Part shown: piece after piece, positions 62,505-64,000 of the stretch
How positions within the stretch are numbered: position 1 is the first letter of the stretch
Layout of the letters: each line of letters begins with the position of its first letter
Assembly (NCBI RefSeq): GCF_000970795.1
Contig: NZ_KQ034029.1
Location: forward strand, 157,905-221,904
Reading direction: 5' to 3'
DNA: 64,000 nt
Source of the DNA: Bombilactobacillus mellifer
GTDB taxonomy: Bacteria > Bacillota > Bacilli > Lactobacillales > Lactobacillaceae
The notes under the pieces: generated by a model
What the model was told of the DNA's origin: nothing
Databases searched by the model: none
What the model saw: the letters and a program-made list of their open reading frames with translations, nothing else
Made by a program: the position numbers and the translations under genes

Positions 62505-62650
62505 CACTGAATCATTCAGTGATCATTTGCAGTTCACATCTACAAATAATATCGTTCTCACAATCCGGTGAGTACTGCTTTTTGCAGTTAACGTCCCTAG
62601 AACGATTACTTTATAGTAATCACTCGACTCATCGCATACATTAAATGTAT
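62505..62650. repeat. Cluster of short inverted repeats
   Basis: Five or six small hairpins lie in a row with little else. CACTGAA/TTCAGTG is at 62505-62521. ATCGTTCT/AGAACGAT (62551-62606) encloses CAC/GTG (62559-62570) and ACTGC/GCAGT (62574-62588). GATTACT/AGTAATC is at 62604-62621, and ATACAT/ATGTAT at 62636-62650. Some exclude each other. The region follows the stop codons of both neighbouring operons, so it is a 3' UTR or a separate RNA. I cannot identify it. Confidence 0.45.
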
Positions 62651-63096
62651 CACGTAGTCCGCTGATGTGCAAGTTCAATTACTACTTGGGCCATCATATA
62701 GCCCATGGCAATCGCCCCAATCATCATCAAAACCATGAGAAATAACCGAACACTATTTACAAATTGTCCACTAACCATTGCTCGTACTGCCTGATAAGCA
62801 GTCGCGCCGGGCACTAAAGGAACTAAAGCGGGAATATTAAATAATGTTGTCGGCATTTTTTTGTAATAAGCTAAGCCATAACTAATCAATCCCACACTAA
62901 AAGCACTAATCAAACTCGAAGAGACTTTGCCTAAGCAAGCAAACTGATAACAGTACCAATAAATTATCCAGCCAATACTCCCAGTTAACCCCCCAGCTAA
63001 TAAAGCCTCTCGGGGAATATTAATACAAATAGCGTAACCCACCGTTGCCAAACCACTGAACAAAAATTGAATGATAATTTGTAAATAAATATTCAT
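62650..63096 (-). CDS. Threonine/serine exporter, small subunit (ThrE_2/DUF3815)
   Basis: Membrane protein of 148 aa with four TM helices. 'ALVPLVPGATAYQAVRAMVS' near 90-109 is the conserved exporter segment. It corresponds to the C-terminal half of single-chain ThrE exporters and works with the larger subunit encoded 9 nt upstream. It exports threonine, serine or similar amino acids. Its stop lies at the edge of the hairpin cluster. Confidence 0.87.
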   Translation of the reverse strand: MNIYLQIIIQFLFSGLATVGYAICINIPREALLAGGLTGSIGWIIYWYCYQFACLGKVSSSLISAFSVGLISYGLAYYKKMPTTLFNIPALVPLVPGATAYQAVRAMVSGQFVNSVRLFLMVLMMIGAIAMGYMMAQVVIELAHQRTT

Positions 63097-63105
63097 ATCT
63101 CAACC

Positions 63106-63864
63106 TCAAGCTAAAAATCTTAAAATTAAGGCAATGCCGCCTCCAATGGCTAACGCCGTGAGCGTTCCCGCCACCATTCTGGTTAATCCCGAAATTAGAT
63201 GTCCCGAAATCAAATCCCGTAACGCATTTGTTAAGGCGACTCCCGGCACCAAAGGCATTACGGCGCCAATAATCAAATAATTAATATGCTGGGCCAAGCC
63301 TAAATATTGAAATCCAACTGCCATTAGAGCAATCGCTGCTCCGGCAATGAATTCACTAATAAATTGGACTTTTAGTATCTCATTTAAATAATAGTCCAGT
63401 CCATATCCCAACATTCCAACAATCCCGGCGGGGACAAAATCAAGCCAATCATATTTACCAATGAAAATAATCATTAGAAAACAACTAATAAAAAAAGAAG
63501 AGAGTAATTTCCACCAGAAAGGAAAATCGCGCGTACTATGATCGATTTGTTTTAACCCCGCTTCCAGTTGATCCAGGGTGATTTCCCCTGCAGAGAATTG
63601 ACGCGACAAAGCGTTGACTAAATTAACCTTTTCCAAATTAATGTTACTGTGAGTTACTTGTGCCATTTTCGTAATATCAATATTTTGCGCGCTTAAAAAA
63701 ATACCCGTCGGTGTGGTAAAGATTTCTGGTTTAGTCAGACCGCCGGTATGTAAAATATATTTTAAAGTATCTTCAATGCGATACATTTCCGAGCCCGATT
63801 CCATCAAAATTCTCCCCGCCAAAATACCGGTATCTAAAACTTGTTGTGTCCTCGTTTTATCCAT
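63106..63864 (-). CDS. Threonine/serine exporter, large subunit (ThrE/DUF1212)
   Basis: Membrane protein of 252 aa with a soluble N-terminal part (about 1-120, 'GRILMESGSEMYRIEDTLKY') and five TM helices after it. 'VMPLVPGVALTNALRDLISG' near 203-222 is the conserved exporter segment. The ATG at 63864 has GAGGG 8 nt upstream; the frame to 63972 would begin inside a terminator hairpin. Split ThrE pairs are usual in Firmicutes. Confidence 0.88.
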   Translation of the reverse strand: MDKTRTQQVLDTGILAGRILMESGSEMYRIEDTLKYILHTGGLTKPEIFTTPTGIFLSAQNIDITKMAQVTHSNINLEKVNLVNALSRQFSAGEITLDQLEAGLKQIDHSTRDFPFWWKLLSSFFISCFLMIIFIGKYDWLDFVPAGIVGMLGYGLDYYLNEILKVQFISEFIAGAAIALMAVGFQYLGLAQHINYLIIGAVMPLVPGVALTNALRDLISGHLISGLTRMVAGTLTALAIGGGIALILRFLA

Positions 63865-63933
63865 TGTTTGTCCCTCTTCTTCGATCAATGCTCGGATTTT
63901 ATAATAAATGATCCCTTCTTCAACCGCAATCAC

Positions 63934-63966
63934 AAAAAAGCCATCAGTGTAATAACTGATGGCTTT
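63934..63966 (-). terminator. Terminator of gene beyond right edge
   Basis: AAAGCCATCAGT pairs with ACTGATGGCTTT around a 6-nt loop. On the minus strand it is followed by T, so it ends a minus-strand gene lying right of the window. No gene is seen from 63967 to 64000. Confidence 0.8.
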
Positions 63967-64000
63967 CAACAAGCTTTAAAATATGCCAGCGTGGCAACGT

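Noticed and set aside
1..64000. Insertion sequences, prophage, rRNA or tRNA genes
   Set aside because: I found no transposase, integrase, capsid or tRNA-like cloverleaf text on either strand.

Overview
This window looks like chromosomal DNA from a low-GC lactic acid bacterium of the family Lactobacillaceae. The evidence is the mix of genes: pyruvate oxidase, bifunctional AdhE, a mannose-type PTS, a class Ib ribonucleotide reductase cluster (nrdHIEF), a complete Opp peptide importer plus two extra OppA lipoproteins, a preQ1-controlled queT, pnuC, and many AGGAGG-type ribosome binding sites. Many proteins are rich in glutamine. I cannot name the genus with confidence. I see no rRNA, tRNA, CRISPR array, prophage or insertion sequence. 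This is mostly ordinary core and metabolic chromosome with dense, short operons.

Layout. 0-3.5 kb: an ABC exporter (large FtsX-type permease plus ATPase), minus strand. 3.6-6.4 kb: a zinc/manganese-type ABC importer, minus strand, divergent from a Fur-family repressor across a Zur-like operator. 6.5-8 kb: a secreted five-repeat SH3b protein. 8-11 kb: a MalY-type C-S lyase, an MFS transporter and a small acidic protein. 11-14 kb: a decayed small gene, pyruvate oxidase, and a divergent HdeD-like membrane protein preceded by a strongly structured stretch. 14-16.7 kb: a minus-strand set of histidine phosphatase, LysR regulator and 2-hydroxyacid dehydrogenase. 16.8-20.1 kb: a mannose-family PTS in the order IIC-IID-IIA-IIB, with a cre site between the -35 and -10 boxes. 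20.2-23 kb: adhE behind one cre and three Rex-like palindromes.

23.3-26.3 kb: a polar amino acid ABC importer. 26.5-30.1 kb: an APC permease, a glutamine amidotransferase and HflX. 30.2-36 kb: oppABCDF with a terminator-like hairpin after oppA. 36.1-37.6 kb: a preQ1-I riboswitch, queT, a DUF2829/Tad2-like gene and an SDR gene, with overlapping ends. 37.6-42.8 kb: nitroreductase, SRAP protein, PnuC, a glucose dehydrogenase-like SDR, an AEC permease, a guanylate kinase-like protein and a DUF2187 protein. 43.5-47.6 kb: nrdHIEF behind NrdR-like boxes. 47.7-52.6 kb: 3-methyladenine glycosylase, a DUF488 protein, an unknown-TauE-DUF1634 operon, an amino acid permease and an SMR pump. 52.7-56.1 kb: two tandem OppA paralogues without permeases. 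56.4-60.4 kb: a sugar porter, a GNAT protein, an alpha/beta hydrolase and an MFS exporter. 60.5-62.5 kb: a PTS EIIC-like membrane protein that lacks the expected sugar-handling residues, overlapping a secreted DUF915 hydrolase. 62.5-64 kb: a run of short hairpins and a split ThrE-type exporter.

The control logic is unusually readable. Carbon status (cre) and NADH/NAD (Rex) converge on adhE; carbon status acts on the PTS, metal on the Zur operon, dNTP status (NrdR) on nrd, and preQ1 on queT translation. The best candidates for something undescribed are the 170-nt structured element upstream of the HdeD-like gene (13170-13340), the EIIC-like/DUF915 hydrolase pair (60526-62476), the hairpin cluster after it (62505-62650), and the queT-Tad2-like-SDR operon.
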